NCBI GenBank assembly: GCA_027490725.1
Contig: JAIXXN010000050.1
Span: 1-64,000, forward strand
Source of the DNA: Oxalobacteraceae bacterium
GTDB taxonomy: Bacteria; Pseudomonadota; Gammaproteobacteria; Burkholderiales; Burkholderiaceae_D
Length of the DNA: 64,000 bases
Direction of reading: 5' to 3'
In this document: positions 17,643-26,257 of the stretch, one piece after another
Position numbering within the stretch: position 1 is the first letter of the stretch
Layout: every line of letters starts with the position of its first letter
Notes under the pieces: model-generated
Told to the model about the DNA's origin: nothing
Database searches by the model: none
The model's input: the letters and a program-made list of their open reading frames with translations, nothing else
Translations under genes and position numbers: made by a program

Positions 17643-18443
17643 ATGCAAAAAAAATTATCAGTAGTCGCAGCAACGTTGGTTCTGCTTAGTGTGACCGGTT
17701 GCGGTCTGTTCTCGGAGAAGGCTGACGAGACGAAAGGTTGGAGCGCTACGAAATTATACTCGGAGGCGAACGAAGAGCTGGAAGGACAGCACTACGAACG
17801 CGCAATTCAGTTGTATGAGAAGCTGGAATCGAGCTATCCATTCGGCACTTACGCCCAGCAGGCGCAAATGCAGATTGCCTATGCCTATTACAAATCGCAA
17901 GATCAGGCTCAGGCACTGGCGGCGGTGGAGCGCTTCATCAAACTGCACCCGAATCACGCCAACGTCGATTATATGTACTATCTGCGCGGCCTGATCAACT
18001 TCAACGACCAGATCGGCTTCCTGAATTTCATCTACGAACAGGACACCACCGAGCGCGATCCGAAAGCCACCCGCGAAGCGTTCGCCGCCTTCAAACAGCT
18101 GGTCGACAAATTCCCGAACAGCAAGTATACGCCAGATGCGCTGGATCGTATGCGTTTTCTGGTCAACGCCATGGCGTCCTATGAAGTCCACGTCGCACGC
18201 TATTACTTCCGCCGTGGTGCCTATCTGGCCGCTGCGAACCGCGCGATGGGCATCATGAACGATTACCGCGACTCGCCAGCGATCGAAGAAGCGCTGTTCA
18301 TCATGATCCGCAGCTACGACAAACTGGGCATGACGGAACTGCGTGACGACACCACCCGCGTCTTCAAGCTGAACTACCCGACCAGCAAATTCCTGGACGA
18401 AGGTAAAAAAGCCGAGCGCCAGTGGTGGCAGCTGTGGAATTAA
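17643..18443 (+). CDS. bamD: Outer membrane assembly lipoprotein BamD (ComL)
   Basis: BamD is an essential lipoprotein of the BAM complex that folds outer-membrane beta-barrels with BamA. The 266 residues begin with a lipoprotein signal peptide and lipobox LSVTGC, with lipidated C20. Five TPR-like repeats follow (for example YSEANEELEGQHYERAIQLYEKLESSYPFG and AQQAQMQIAYAYYKSQDQAQALAAVERFIKLHPNH). The ATG at 17643 is taken because it gives a normal-length signal peptide; a TTG nine codons upstream would lengthen it. Length and repeat pattern fit BamD. It is divergent from rluD and ends at a strong terminator. Confidence 0.95.
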   Translation: MQKKLSVVAATLVLLSVTGCGLFSEKADETKGWSATKLYSEANEELEGQHYERAIQLYEKLESSYPFGTYAQQAQMQIAYAYYKSQDQAQALAAVERFIKLHPNHANVDYMYYLRGLINFNDQIGFLNFIYEQDTTERDPKATREAFAAFKQLVDKFPNSKYTPDALDRMRFLVNAMASYEVHVARYYFRRGAYLAAANRAMGIMNDYRDSPAIEEALFIMIRSYDKLGMTELRDDTTRVFKLNYPTSKFLDEGKKAERQWWQLWN

Positions 18444-18479
18444 GCCAGCCAGCCCTCAAGAAATAATGCCGCATAAATA

Positions 18480-18528
18480 GGGACGCAACGCCAATACGAA
18501 GCATTGGCGTTGCGTCCCTGATTTTTTT
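18480..18528 (+). terminator. Strong rho-independent terminator after bamD
   Basis: A perfect 16-base-pair stem (18480-18495 with 18503-18518) closes a seven-base loop ACGAAGC and is followed by seven T at 18522-18528. It lies 36 bases beyond the bamD stop and separates it from the convergent yaaA. Confidence 0.93.
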
Positions 18529-18577
18529 GACAACTAATTGCGGCTTTTGTGAGCTCGCTACCAGGCTTTACACGGTT

Positions 18578-19348
18578 TTACTCGGCGACGCGACGGCGGA
18601 AAATCCAGTTGTTTTCAGTGGAGTCGCTGGCGACGAAGGCGTAGCCGTCGAGGTCGAACTTCTTCAGTTTGCGCGGATCGCGGATGTTTTTCTGCGCGGC
18701 ATAGCGCGCCATCAGGCCGCGCGCACGCTTGGCGTAGAAGGAGATGATTTTGTATTTGCCGCCCTTCCAGTCTTCGAATTGCGGGGTGATGACGGGAATC
18801 GCCAACTGCTTCGGGCGCACCGACTTGAAGTATTCGCCGGAGGCCAGATTCACGAGCACCTCGGCCCCCTGCTCGGCAGCCGTGCGATTCAGGGCGTCGG
18901 TAATGGTGTCACCCCAGAAGGCATACAGATCTTTGCCGCGTGACGTGTGCAGGCCGGTGCCCATTTCCAGCCGGTGCGGGTGAATCAGATCGAGTGGGCG
19001 CAGCAGTCCATACAGGCCGGACAGGATGCGCACATGGCTTTGCGCGTACTTGAGCTGGGCAGGTTTTAGGCTGCGTGCGTCGAGCCCGGCATAGACGTCG
19101 CCGTTAAACGCCATCACCGCCTGACGGGCACCACTCGTATCATGGGTCCAGCTGGCATAGCGCGCCACGTTCAGGGCCGCGAGCTTATCGGACAGTTCCA
19201 TCAGTTCGCCTAGCTCCTGCGGCGACAGTTCGCGCAGCCGCTCGATCAGTTGGGCCGAGTGGTCGAGAAAATCCGCTTGGGTGTGCAGCTTGGTGGTCGG
19301 TGGCGTCTCCATATCGAGACTCTTGGCAGGCGAAAGCACTATCAGCAT
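18578..19348 (-). CDS. yaaA: Peroxide stress protein YaaA (DUF328)
   Basis: This 256-residue cytosolic protein belongs to the YaaA/DUF328 family. The signature start [12 protein letters not shown], the [15 protein letters not shown] segment near residue 80, [26 protein letters not shown] and the C-terminal FDLDGYAF are all visible. In Escherichia coli YaaA limits intracellular iron and DNA damage under hydrogen peroxide stress and is induced by OxyR. Whether OxyR controls it here cannot be told. It diverges from the PIN-protein gene with only 35 bases between the starts. Confidence 0.92.
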   Translation of the reverse strand: MLIVLSPAKSLDMETPPTTKLHTQADFLDHSAQLIERLRELSPQELGELMELSDKLAALNVARYASWTHDTSGARQAVMAFNGDVYAGLDARSLKPAQLKYAQSHVRILSGLYGLLRPLDLIHPHRLEMGTGLHTSRGKDLYAFWGDTITDALNRTAAEQGAEVLVNLASGEYFKSVRPKQLAIPVITPQFEDWKGGKYKIISFYAKRARGLMARYAAQKNIRDPRKLKKFDLDGYAFVASDSTENNWIFRRRVAE

Positions 19349-19383
19349 AAAATTTCAATTCAACATAAATACAGAACTGCAAC

Positions 19384-19845
19384 ATGATACCTGTTCCACA
19401 GAAACCCATCCCGCGCATCGTCATCGACACCAATGTCTGTCTCGACCTGTTCGTGTTTCACGACCCCCGCTGGAGCGCGCTGATGGCGGCGCTGGAAAGT
19501 GGCAGCGTCGAGGCGGTCACCCGCTCCGATTGCCGCGACGAGTACAACATCGTGCTGCACTACAGCCATCTGCCGCTCGATGACAGCAGCCGGCCGCTGG
19601 CTGCGGCGCGCTTCGATCAGCTGATCAAGGTCGTGGCACCGGAGCCTAGCGGCATCACCCTGCCCGTTTGCACCGACAAAGACGACCAGAAATTCCTCGA
19701 GGTAGCACGCGATGCCGGTGCCAGCATACTGATCACCAAAGACAAGGCGTTGCTGAAACTGGCACGCCGCCTGAGCAAAGCCGGCATGTTCAAAGTGCTG
19801 GTGCCAGAAGCCTGGACACTGGAAGCCTGCGAGCCGCTGAGCTAG
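19384..19845 (+). CDS. PIN-domain protein (putative RNase, toxin-like, orphan)
   Basis: This 153-residue protein consists of one PIN nuclease domain. The first acidic residue is D15 in IVIDTNVCLDLF. An RSDCRDEY segment carries the Glu, and TDKDDQKFLEVARDAGASILITKDKALL carries the later acidic residues and the conserved T/D-K-D. It matches the COG1569-type of putative toxin. PIN toxins cut RNA in a metal-dependent way and are usually paired with a small antitoxin, but no antitoxin gene is present here: upstream is yaaA on the other strand, and downstream is an aminotransferase 30 bases away. It may be a housekeeping PIN protein rather than a toxin. Confidence 0.78.
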   Translation: MIPVPQKPIPRIVIDTNVCLDLFVFHDPRWSALMAALESGSVEAVTRSDCRDEYNIVLHYSHLPLDDSSRPLAAARFDQLIKVVAPEPSGITLPVCTDKDDQKFLEVARDAGASILITKDKALLKLARRLSKAGMFKVLVPEAWTLEACEPLS

Positions 19846-19875
19846 AATAAGTAACCTTATCTTTATGTTATCAAC

Positions 19876-21045
19876 ATGACCAGTTCCGTCTACACGCCTG
19901 CCCTGACTAGCCGCCTGCCTGCGGTCGGCACCACCATCTTCAGCCGCATGTCGGCACTGGCCGTGCAAGCGCAGGCTGTCAATCTGGGACAGGGTTTCCC
20001 CGATTTCGCCTGCGAACGTAGTCTGCTGCAGGCCGTGAACCAGGCCATGCAGGCCGATTTCAACCAGTATCCGATGATGAGCGGAGCGCCCGTGCTGCGT
20101 CAGGCCATCGTCGCCAAGCTGGCAGCGCTGTATGGCCACAGCTACGATGTCGAACGGGAAATCACCGTCACAGCCGGCGCGACCCAGGCACTGACCACTG
20201 CCATCCTGTGCTGCGTGCATCCCGGCGATGAAGTCATCGTCATCGAGCCTTGCTACGATAGTTACGTGCCCGCCATTACCCTGTCCGGCGGCGTACCGGT
20301 GCTGGTCGCCATGCAAGCGGGCGCGGACGGTTACAGCGTACCGTGGCAGCAAGTCGCGGCAGCCGTGACGCCCCGCACCCGCCTGATCATCATCAACACC
20401 CCGCACAACCCGACCGGCAGCGTGTTGCGCGCCAGCGATCTGCAAGCACTGGCCGAGATCGTGCGCGGCACCGATATCCTGCTACTGTCCGACGAAGTCT
20501 ACGAGCACATGGTCTACGACGGTGCGCGCCACGAATCCGTGAGCCGCTATCCGGAGCTGGCGGCGCGCGCCTTCGTGGTGTCCAGTTTCGGCAAAACCTA
20601 CCACGTCACCGGCTGGAAAGTCGGCTATGTAGCGGCACCTGCAGCGCTCATGGCGGAGTTCCGTAAGGTGCACCAGTACAATGTGTTCACCGTGAATACC
20701 CCGATGCAACACGGTCTGGCCAGTTATATGGCCGATCCGCAGCCGTATCTGCAATTACCGGCTTTCTACCAGCGCAAGCGCGATCTGTTCCGCGCCGGTC
20801 TGCAAGGTTCGCGTTTCGAGTTGCTGCCAGCCGACGGTACTTACTTCCAGTGCGTCCGATACGATAAAATCTCTGAGCAGACGGAAGCCGAATTTGCCGA
20901 GTGGCTGACCACGGAAATTAAAGTGGCAGCGATTCCCGTTTCGGCGTTTTACCAGCAGGGCAAGGAATCAGGCATTGTGCGCTTCTGCTTTGCCAAAAAA
21001 GATGAAACACTGACACTCGCCTTAGAGCGATTGCAAAAAATATAA
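19876..21045 (+). CDS. PLP-dependent aminotransferase, methionine/aromatic type (YbdL-like)
   Basis: This class I aminotransferase has 389 residues. It shows the family hallmarks VNLGQGFPDF near residue 35, NQYPMMSGAPVLRQAI near 63, NTPHNPTG near 174, SDEVYEH near 205 and the PLP lysine K240 in SSFGKTYHVTGWKVGY. This pattern matches the YbdL/kynurenine aminotransferase-like branch, whose members transaminate methionine, glutamine, phenylalanine or kynurenine. It may regenerate methionine from its keto acid in methionine salvage, but no salvage genes are adjacent. It lies 30 bases after the PIN gene and 17 bases before the HD-GYP-like gene, so the three may be co-transcribed. Confidence 0.85.
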   Translation: MTSSVYTPALTSRLPAVGTTIFSRMSALAVQAQAVNLGQGFPDFACERSLLQAVNQAMQADFNQYPMMSGAPVLRQAIVAKLAALYGHSYDVEREITVTAGATQALTTAILCCVHPGDEVIVIEPCYDSYVPAITLSGGVPVLVAMQAGADGYSVPWQQVAAAVTPRTRLIIINTPHNPTGSVLRASDLQALAEIVRGTDILLLSDEVYEHMVYDGARHESVSRYPELAARAFVVSSFGKTYHVTGWKVGYVAAPAALMAEFRKVHQYNVFTVNTPMQHGLASYMADPQPYLQLPAFYQRKRDLFRAGLQGSRFELLPADGTYFQCVRYDKISEQTEAEFAEWLTTEIKVAAIPVSAFYQQGKESGIVRFCFAKKDETLTLALERLQKI

Positions 21046-21062
21046 ATCAGGGACAGGGCATC

Positions 21063-22013
21063 ATGAACCAGGCCACGGCGACGGCCGCACCCTCGGTGCT
21101 GCAACAGTTAAACCAATCGAATCAGCGTCTGGAAAAGTTGCTGCATGATTTGCGCAACGCGCATCAGGCCGAGGAAGACATACGCGCCATCGCCCGGCAA
21201 GTCATGCAGGCGGTGGACAGCAATCCCGATGTGGCACTGGCCAGCATACTGCTGTGCCAGATCGCCGGGAGTTATGCGGTGCGGCACTGCATTGAAACGG
21301 CCATCGTCACCATTGTTGCGGCGCGTGGCATGCAGCTCGATCAGGCCCATACGGTGACACTGGCGTCCGCCGCACTGACAATGAACGTCGGCATGTTGCG
21401 TCACAACGAAAGCTTCCAGCACAAGAGTTCCACCCTGAGTCACGAAGAAATGGCCATCGTGCGACGCCATCCCGAGGAAAGCGTCAACCTGCTGAAACAT
21501 GTGGGCATCGAAGACGACGAGTGGATATCCTGTGTGCAATTGCACCACGAAAACGATGACGGCAGCGGCTATCCCGCCGGCGTGACCAGTCCGGAAGTGA
21601 CCCGCAATGCCAAGCTGCTGAGTCTAGCCGATCGCTATTGCGCACAAGTTTCGGCGCGCAATTACCGCCGCTCCATCGTGCCGGATCAGGCACTGCGCAA
21701 CCTGCAGGAAGACCGCCAGGCGCCGGTCGATGCAAGCTTGCTGCAGCAGTTCCGCCATGAACTGGGCGATTACCCGCCAGGCACACTGGTGCGCTTGCAA
21801 AATGGCGAGCTGGGCGTGGTCAGCTGCCGTGCCGACGCGGCTGGATCGCAGCAGATCTACAGCCTGCGCGCCGGCGACGGCAGTGTTCTGACACCACCAG
21901 CGCCACGCAACAGCAATGCGCCCGAGTACGCCATTAGCGCGACCTTGAATGAGGATGAGGCCGGATTGCGCTTCAGCATGAAGCAGATCTGGGGCGCCGC
22001 CGCCAGCGTGTAA
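21063..22013 (+). CDS. HD-GYP-like domain protein lacking the HD dyad
   Basis: This 316-residue protein has a central HD-GYP-like domain (about residues 65-210) with no membrane segment and no signal peptide. H76, H136 (RRHPEES), the H161-H162-E block with G-Y-P (HHENDDGSGYP) and D190 (SLADRY) are retained. The HD pair itself, expected in the segment AALTMNVGML, is replaced by M107-N108. HD-GYP proteins hydrolyse c-di-GMP with a metal centre built around that pair, so this one is probably inactive or altered and may act as a binding or scaffold protein. The C-terminal 100 residues are a beta-rich region (GTLVRLQNGELGVVSC) often seen after HD-GYP domains. It is convergent with mshN, the end of the MSHA locus. 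Confidence 0.75.
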   Translation: MNQATATAAPSVLQQLNQSNQRLEKLLHDLRNAHQAEEDIRAIARQVMQAVDSNPDVALASILLCQIAGSYAVRHCIETAIVTIVAARGMQLDQAHTVTLASAALTMNVGMLRHNESFQHKSSTLSHEEMAIVRRHPEESVNLLKHVGIEDDEWISCVQLHHENDDGSGYPAGVTSPEVTRNAKLLSLADRYCAQVSARNYRRSIVPDQALRNLQEDRQAPVDASLLQQFRHELGDYPPGTLVRLQNGELGVVSCRADAAGSQQIYSLRAGDGSVLTPPAPRNSNAPEYAISATLNEDEAGLRFSMKQIWGAAASV

Positions 22014-22047
22014 TCAGGCGCTGGCAGAGCTAAGCTAAGGCGTCAGT

Positions 22048-22087
22048 GGCAGCGCCTCTCTCAACGCGGCAGCGCTTCTCTTAGCGC
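22048..22087. repeat. Imperfect 20-base tandem duplication at the mshN 3' end
   Basis: Two adjacent 20-base units begin GGCAGCGC (22048-22067 and 22068-22087) and differ at four positions; a decayed third start GACAGCG follows. The mshN stop codon lies inside the second unit. Confidence 0.6.
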
Positions 22088-23193
22088 GACAGCGATTCGA
22101 TCTTGCGGTCGATGAACGCCACCAGTTCGGCAGACAGGCCAGTCGCGCCGCGGGCACGACGGAACGCTTCACGCGCTTCGCCAAGGTGCTGATCGGCTTG
22201 CAGGGAAATCCCCAGCCCCATCCACCACACGCCGTTGTGAGGCGCCAGTTGCAGCGCGTCGCGATAATGCTGGGCCGCTTCGCCATGGCGCTGTTCGCGC
22301 TGCAGCACGCCGGCCAGAAACGCATGGTACTCGGCATTATTGCCCACATACGGCAAGGTAGTCAGCAGCGTTTGCAAGGCCGGACCACCCTTCTCCAGTT
22401 GCAGACGCGCCAGAATCATGGCCAGCCCCGGTTGCCGGGGATCGAGCCCGAGCGCCAGTCGCAACTGGCGTACCGCATCGTCATTGCGTTTGTTTTCCAG
22501 CAGCAGGCTGATATAAGTCTGACGCGCCGCCTCGTTGCGCGGATCGATCTCCAGCGCCCGCTCCAGATCGGTCAGCGCGGCATTGATGCGCCCTTCCTGC
22601 AAGGCCACCAGACCACGCCGGTAGGTGTTCTCCGCCATCAGTTTCGGACTGAGGTTATGTGTGATGGTGCCAGCTTCCGCCGTTTCCTCGTTGCTGCGAG
22701 CGGCTGCGAGGCGCGCAGCTTTGCGCTCAGCACGGGGGGTAACATCGCTGCTTGCCAACTCTGCACGGACGGCACTACGCGGCGCTGGCGCGGCTGCTGG
22801 CGCCTGCGGCGCTGCTGCCATGGCGGCTGCCGGTGCTGCCGCTAGTGCTGGTGCTGCTGCCGCTGGTGCCGGTGCCGGTGCTGATGCTAGCAGCGCCTCC
22901 GGGGTCACGACGGCAGCCGGCGTTGCCACGGGCACTGGCGCAGCCTTCACTTGCGGCACCGTGCCTACCATGGCCGCCGACGCACTGCCCGATGATACGG
23001 CCCGCCAGTGCTGCCAGCCGTACGCGCCCGCCGCCACCAATACCCCCAGTCCGAGCACGGCGCCGCCGAGCACAAACTTGCCCCGCCCCGCACTCTGGCC
23101 CCCGACCGCATGCAACTGCTGCTGGCGCAAACTGCCATCGCCGCTGCCGCCGCGCGCATCGAGATCCTGTAACATCTTGTTTATCAAACTCAT
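22081..23193 (-). CDS. mshN: MSHA biogenesis protein MshN-like (TPR protein)
   Basis: This 370-residue protein starts with MSLINKMLQDLDARGG, the N-terminal signature of MshN. A transmembrane helix follows near residues 40-62 (FVLGGAVLGLGVLVAAGAYGW), then an Ala/Pro-rich linker, and then TPR repeats in the C-terminal half (YRRGLVALQEGRINAALTDLERALEIDPRNEAARQ). It is predicted to be inner-membrane anchored with its TPRs in the periplasm, where it may support the secretin and pilus assembly. The ATG at 23193 overlaps the mshM stop (ATGA). It is the last gene of the mshI-to-mshN block. A similar gene is present in the second pilus locus (41948-43591). Confidence 0.85.
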   Translation of the reverse strand: MSLINKMLQDLDARGGSGDGSLRQQQLHAVGGQSAGRGKFVLGGAVLGLGVLVAAGAYGWQHWRAVSSGSASAAMVGTVPQVKAAPVPVATPAAVVTPEALLASAPAPAPAAAAPALAAAPAAAMAAAPQAPAAAPAPRSAVRAELASSDVTPRAERKAARLAAARSNEETAEAGTITHNLSPKLMAENTYRRGLVALQEGRINAALTDLERALEIDPRNEAARQTYISLLLENKRNDDAVRQLRLALGLDPRQPGLAMILARLQLEKGGPALQTLLTTLPYVGNNAEYHAFLAGVLQREQRHGEAAQHYRDALQLAPHNGVWWMGLGISLQADQHLGEAREAFRRARGATGLSAELVAFIDRKIESLSR

Positions 23194-24077
23194 TTCATCA
23201 ACGCCCAAGTCAGTCCGCATGCGGCGATTACCGCGACCAGTCCGGCCACCCACCATGGCCAGCGCGCTGCGCCGGGCACCGTATCACTGGCCGCCAGTCC
23301 CACATGGCGTTTTGATACCTGCTGTTTGCCTTCACCGTAACATACCATCAGCGCCTTGTTCGCCATGATATTGACCAGCCGCGGAATGCCGCCACTGGCC
23401 TTGAACAGCCGGCGCAAGGCCGCACGGCTGAACAGACGGGTGCCGGTATAACCCGCCACGCGCAGACGATGGGCTAGATAGTACTCCATGTCATCCCGGT
23501 TCAAGGGACCCAGATGGTAGTGAAAAGTTATCCGCTGCGCCAGCTGCCGGATCGAATTGGCCTGCAGGTGCTGGTTCAGCTCAGGTTGGCCGAACAGCAC
23601 GATCTGCAGCAACTTGCGCTTTTCCGTTTCCAGATTGGTCAGCAGACGCAAGGCCTCCAGGCTCTCCAGCGGGATGGCTTGCGCTTCGTCCAGGCAGAGC
23701 ACCACCTGTTTGCCCTCGCGCGCCAGATCCATCAGGCGCAGCGTCAGCGATTTCAGCAACTGGTGCTGATCGACATCGCGCTGCAGCGGCAACTCCAGTT
23801 CATCGGCCAGTGCCAGCATCAGCGTGCGCGGCTCCAGATACGGATTCGGAATATACGCGGTCACAAAGCCCGCTCCCAGCGAAGCCATGAATTTACGGCA
23901 CAGCAAAGTTTTGCCGGTACCCACTTCACCGGTGATCTTGATAAAGCCCTCGCCACTGCGGGCGGCCACCAGCAAGGTGTTCAGCGCCTGCTGCGAATGC
24001 GGGCTGGTGAAGAAGAAACTGGTGTCAGGCGTGATACCAAAGGGCATCTCGCCTAAGCCAAAGTGGGCCTGATACAT
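23190..24077 (-). CDS. mshM: MSHA biogenesis ATPase MshM (ExeA-like AAA protein)
   Basis: This 295-residue AAA ATPase is of the ExeA/MshM type. The start YQAHFGLGEMPFGITPDTSFFF is the family signature. Walker A is GEVGTGKT, and Walker B reads VVLCLDEAQ, followed by a sensor-like LLQIVLFGQPELN. A single hydrophobic segment near the C-terminus (WWVAGLVAVIAACGLTWAL) anchors it in the inner membrane. ExeA-type proteins help place the secretin across the peptidoglycan. Unlike ExeA, the chain ends soon after the membrane helix, so no peptidoglycan-binding domain is present; the next gene, mshN, may fill that role. It starts immediately after the mshL stop. Confidence 0.9.
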   Translation of the reverse strand: MYQAHFGLGEMPFGITPDTSFFFTSPHSQQALNTLLVAARSGEGFIKITGEVGTGKTLLCRKFMASLGAGFVTAYIPNPYLEPRTLMLALADELELPLQRDVDQHQLLKSLTLRLMDLAREGKQVVLCLDEAQAIPLESLEALRLLTNLETEKRKLLQIVLFGQPELNQHLQANSIRQLAQRITFHYHLGPLNRDDMEYYLAHRLRVAGYTGTRLFSRAALRRLFKASGGIPRLVNIMANKALMVCYGEGKQQVSKRHVGLAASDTVPGAARWPWWVAGLVAVIAACGLTWALMK

Positions 24078-25886
24078 TTACTTGCGACCTCCGTTACGCG
24101 GCGCCAGTTGCTCGATACGGCGGCTCGCTTCGTCGAGATCCTGCGCATAGCTGGCAGCACCGTCGACAATGGTCGGCTTGATCAGCACCACCAGTTCACG
24201 CTTCTGCATGCTGCGCTCGGTGTTACGGAACAGCCCGCCAAACACCGGCACGTCACCCAGACCCGGCGCCTGGCTGGCATCATCGACCGTCGCCTGACGC
24301 ATCAGGCCACCAATCGCCACAATCCGGCCGTCCTGTCCACGCACCATACTATCCATTTCCGACGTACTCGATGCCGCCAGCGGCAACTGCAGCGAACCGG
24401 CACTGCCCAGATTCACCACTTTATTCACCGTCGACACCTGACTGACGGACGGATGGACGTGCAGCATGATATTGCCTTCTTCATCGATTTGCGGCGTCAC
24501 ATCCAGCACGACGCCGGAGAAGAATGGTTGCAGGGTCACGTTCGGGCTGGTGGTATTGCCACTCACATTGGAGTTGGTGGTGGTACTGACGCCCGTCACA
24601 TAGAACTCGTCGGTACCAATTTTCAGTACCGCCTTCTGATTATTCATGGTGGCGATGCGCGGACTGGACAGCACATGCACCGAACCTTGCGATTCGAGGA
24701 AGGAAATCATCGCCGCAAAATTACTGGTCTGGAAGGCCATCCCGAACAGCGTACCGGCATTATTCGCCGCATTGGCCAGCGCCGAGCCGGCAATCGCGCT
24801 GATGCCGGCCGTGCCGCCACTGCTCATTGCTGGCGGCTGGCTGCCATTGGCCGGCAAAGGCGCCAGCGCGGTGCCGGGCGCCACCATGCCAGCGGAGACG
24901 CGGTTATTGCCGCCACCGCCGAAGGAAGCAAAACTGGCCCAGTTGACGCCGCTCTGATAGCCGCTATTCAGCTGCACCTCGAGTATCTTCGCTTCCAGAA
25001 TCACTTGCCGCTCGACCGCCAGACGGGTCGCTTTCAGATACTGGTCGACATTGCGCAACTGCTCAGGCAAGGCGCGCACCACCACCACACCCGATTGCGG
25101 GCTGATCACCACGCTGCGGCCATCGCCGGTGCCACCCACCAGTGCCACCAGCGCTTCTTTCAGATCGCTCCAGAAATCCGTGGCCGAGGCGGTTTTGACA
25201 TTGCTGGCATCTTCCAGCACGTATTGCTGGCTCTGGCCCGGTTGCTGCGCCTGATTATTCTGGCCATTGCTACCCGTACCACTGCCGCCGCCCTGCCCCG
25301 ACGTCACCGAACCCACCGTATTCACGGAGGTCGACGAGACCCGCACGTTCGAGCTGCCTTTGCGCGTCGCGCTCAGGTAATTCACCTGGAAGATGCGGGT
25401 CTGCATGCTGAGCGGCCGAATGTAGATGCGACTGCCTTCCACCTTGTAATCATAGCCGTACATTTCACGCACGGCATCGAGCGCTTCGAACAGCGTCACA
25501 TCTTTCAGGTTGGCGGAAATAGTCCCCGTCACGTCCGGGTGTACCAGCATGTTGTAGCGCGTTCCGGCCACGATGGAATTGAAGAACTGCTGCACCGGCA
25601 CCTGATTGAACGAGACGTTGAAACGCTCTTCCATCACGGTACGGGCCTTGGGCAACTCAGCGGCCAGCGCGCTAGTCGATGGCGGCAACAGCGCCGCTTC
25701 GACCGCCGACGGGGTCGCTGTCGGAGCGCGTGCGGAACCGGCGGCAGCCTTAAGCTGCTGGTCGATGGTGTTATAGGTATCGCGTGGCACTTGGGTCTGG
25801 CAAGCCGCCAGCAATGCCGACGCGCCCAGCAAGCCCGCCCAGTAAATCATCTTTTGCATGAAATGCTCGTAGTTAGTCATCGTCAT
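24078..25886 (-). CDS. mshL: MSHA secretin MshL (outer-membrane pore lipoprotein)
   Basis: This 602-residue secretin forms the outer-membrane channel for the pilus. A lipoprotein signal ends in LLAAC, lipid Cys C29. An N-terminal STN-like domain follows (VSFNQVPVQQFFNSIVAGTRYNMLVHPDVTGTISANLKDVTLFEALDAV), then N-domains with a Ser/Gly/Asn-rich insertion near residues 190-225, and the secretin homology domain (SPRIATMNNQKAVLKIGTDEFYVT; VTLQPFFSGVVLDVTPQIDEEGNIMLHVHPSVS; GGLMRQATVDDASQAPGLGDVPVFGGLFRN). The first ATG at 25886 is used; an in-frame ATG at 25859 would give a shorter signal peptide and cannot be excluded. It follows mshK by five bases. Confidence 0.92.
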   Translation of the reverse strand: MTMTNYEHFMQKMIYWAGLLGASALLAACQTQVPRDTYNTIDQQLKAAAGSARAPTATPSAVEAALLPPSTSALAAELPKARTVMEERFNVSFNQVPVQQFFNSIVAGTRYNMLVHPDVTGTISANLKDVTLFEALDAVREMYGYDYKVEGSRIYIRPLSMQTRIFQVNYLSATRKGSSNVRVSSTSVNTVGSVTSGQGGGSGTGSNGQNNQAQQPGQSQQYVLEDASNVKTASATDFWSDLKEALVALVGGTGDGRSVVISPQSGVVVVRALPEQLRNVDQYLKATRLAVERQVILEAKILEVQLNSGYQSGVNWASFASFGGGGNNRVSAGMVAPGTALAPLPANGSQPPAMSSGGTAGISAIAGSALANAANNAGTLFGMAFQTSNFAAMISFLESQGSVHVLSSPRIATMNNQKAVLKIGTDEFYVTGVSTTTNSNVSGNTTSPNVTLQPFFSGVVLDVTPQIDEEGNIMLHVHPSVSQVSTVNKVVNLGSAGSLQLPLAASSTSEMDSMVRGQDGRIVAIGGLMRQATVDDASQAPGLGDVPVFGGLFRNTERSMQKRELVVLIKPTIVDGAASYAQDLDEASRRIEQLAPRNGGRK

Positions 25887-25891
25887 TGTCT

Positions 25892-26257
25892 TTATTTTCG
25901 CCCGCCCGCTGGCGCCGCTGGAAACAAAGTCAGCGTTTCCTTCAGCTTACCGCGTCGCAACACCACCGAATTGTCGGCTATCAGTTCGACCACGGCATCG
26001 CCAAACTTGCCGCCCTGCTTAACCGTAATGCCATCAATCACTGCCAACCGGCGATTCTGCGGTGCCTGCCCGATCAGGATGGTCTGCAATCTTGGTCCAG
26101 TCTGGGCTTCGCCATCGGCCAGCGTAGCGCCGCCATTGGCCGCTGCATTGGCCAGCAGCGCCGGCGGACGGGTCGGGTCGAGCAGTTGCTGCGCCGCCGC
26201 CAGGAGTGGCAAACCCAGCACCCCCGCTAGCAGCCAGTGCTTCACAGTGCTATCCAT
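25892..26257 (-). CDS. mshK: MSHA biogenesis protein MshK
   Basis: This small exported protein has 121 residues. An N-terminal signal peptide (VKHWLLAGVLGLPLLAAAQ) is followed by DPTRPPALL, the typical MshK start of the mature part. A small beta-rich domain comes next (RLQTILIGQAPQNRRLAVIDGITVKQGGKFGDAVVELI). It resembles the pilotin- or PilP/GspC-like element that couples the inner-membrane platform to the secretin. It overlaps mshJ by 16 bases. A paralogue-like gene is present in the second locus at 48811-49278. Confidence 0.82.
   Translation of the reverse strand: MDSTVKHWLLAGVLGLPLLAAAQQLLDPTRPPALLANAAANGGATLADGEAQTGPRLQTILIGQAPQNRRLAVIDGITVKQGGKFGDAVVELIADNSVVLRRGKLKETLTLFPAAPAGGRK

Noticed and set aside
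19384..19845. A toxin-antitoxin pair around the PIN gene
   Set aside because: No second small gene lies within 35 bases on either side, so no pair can be supported.
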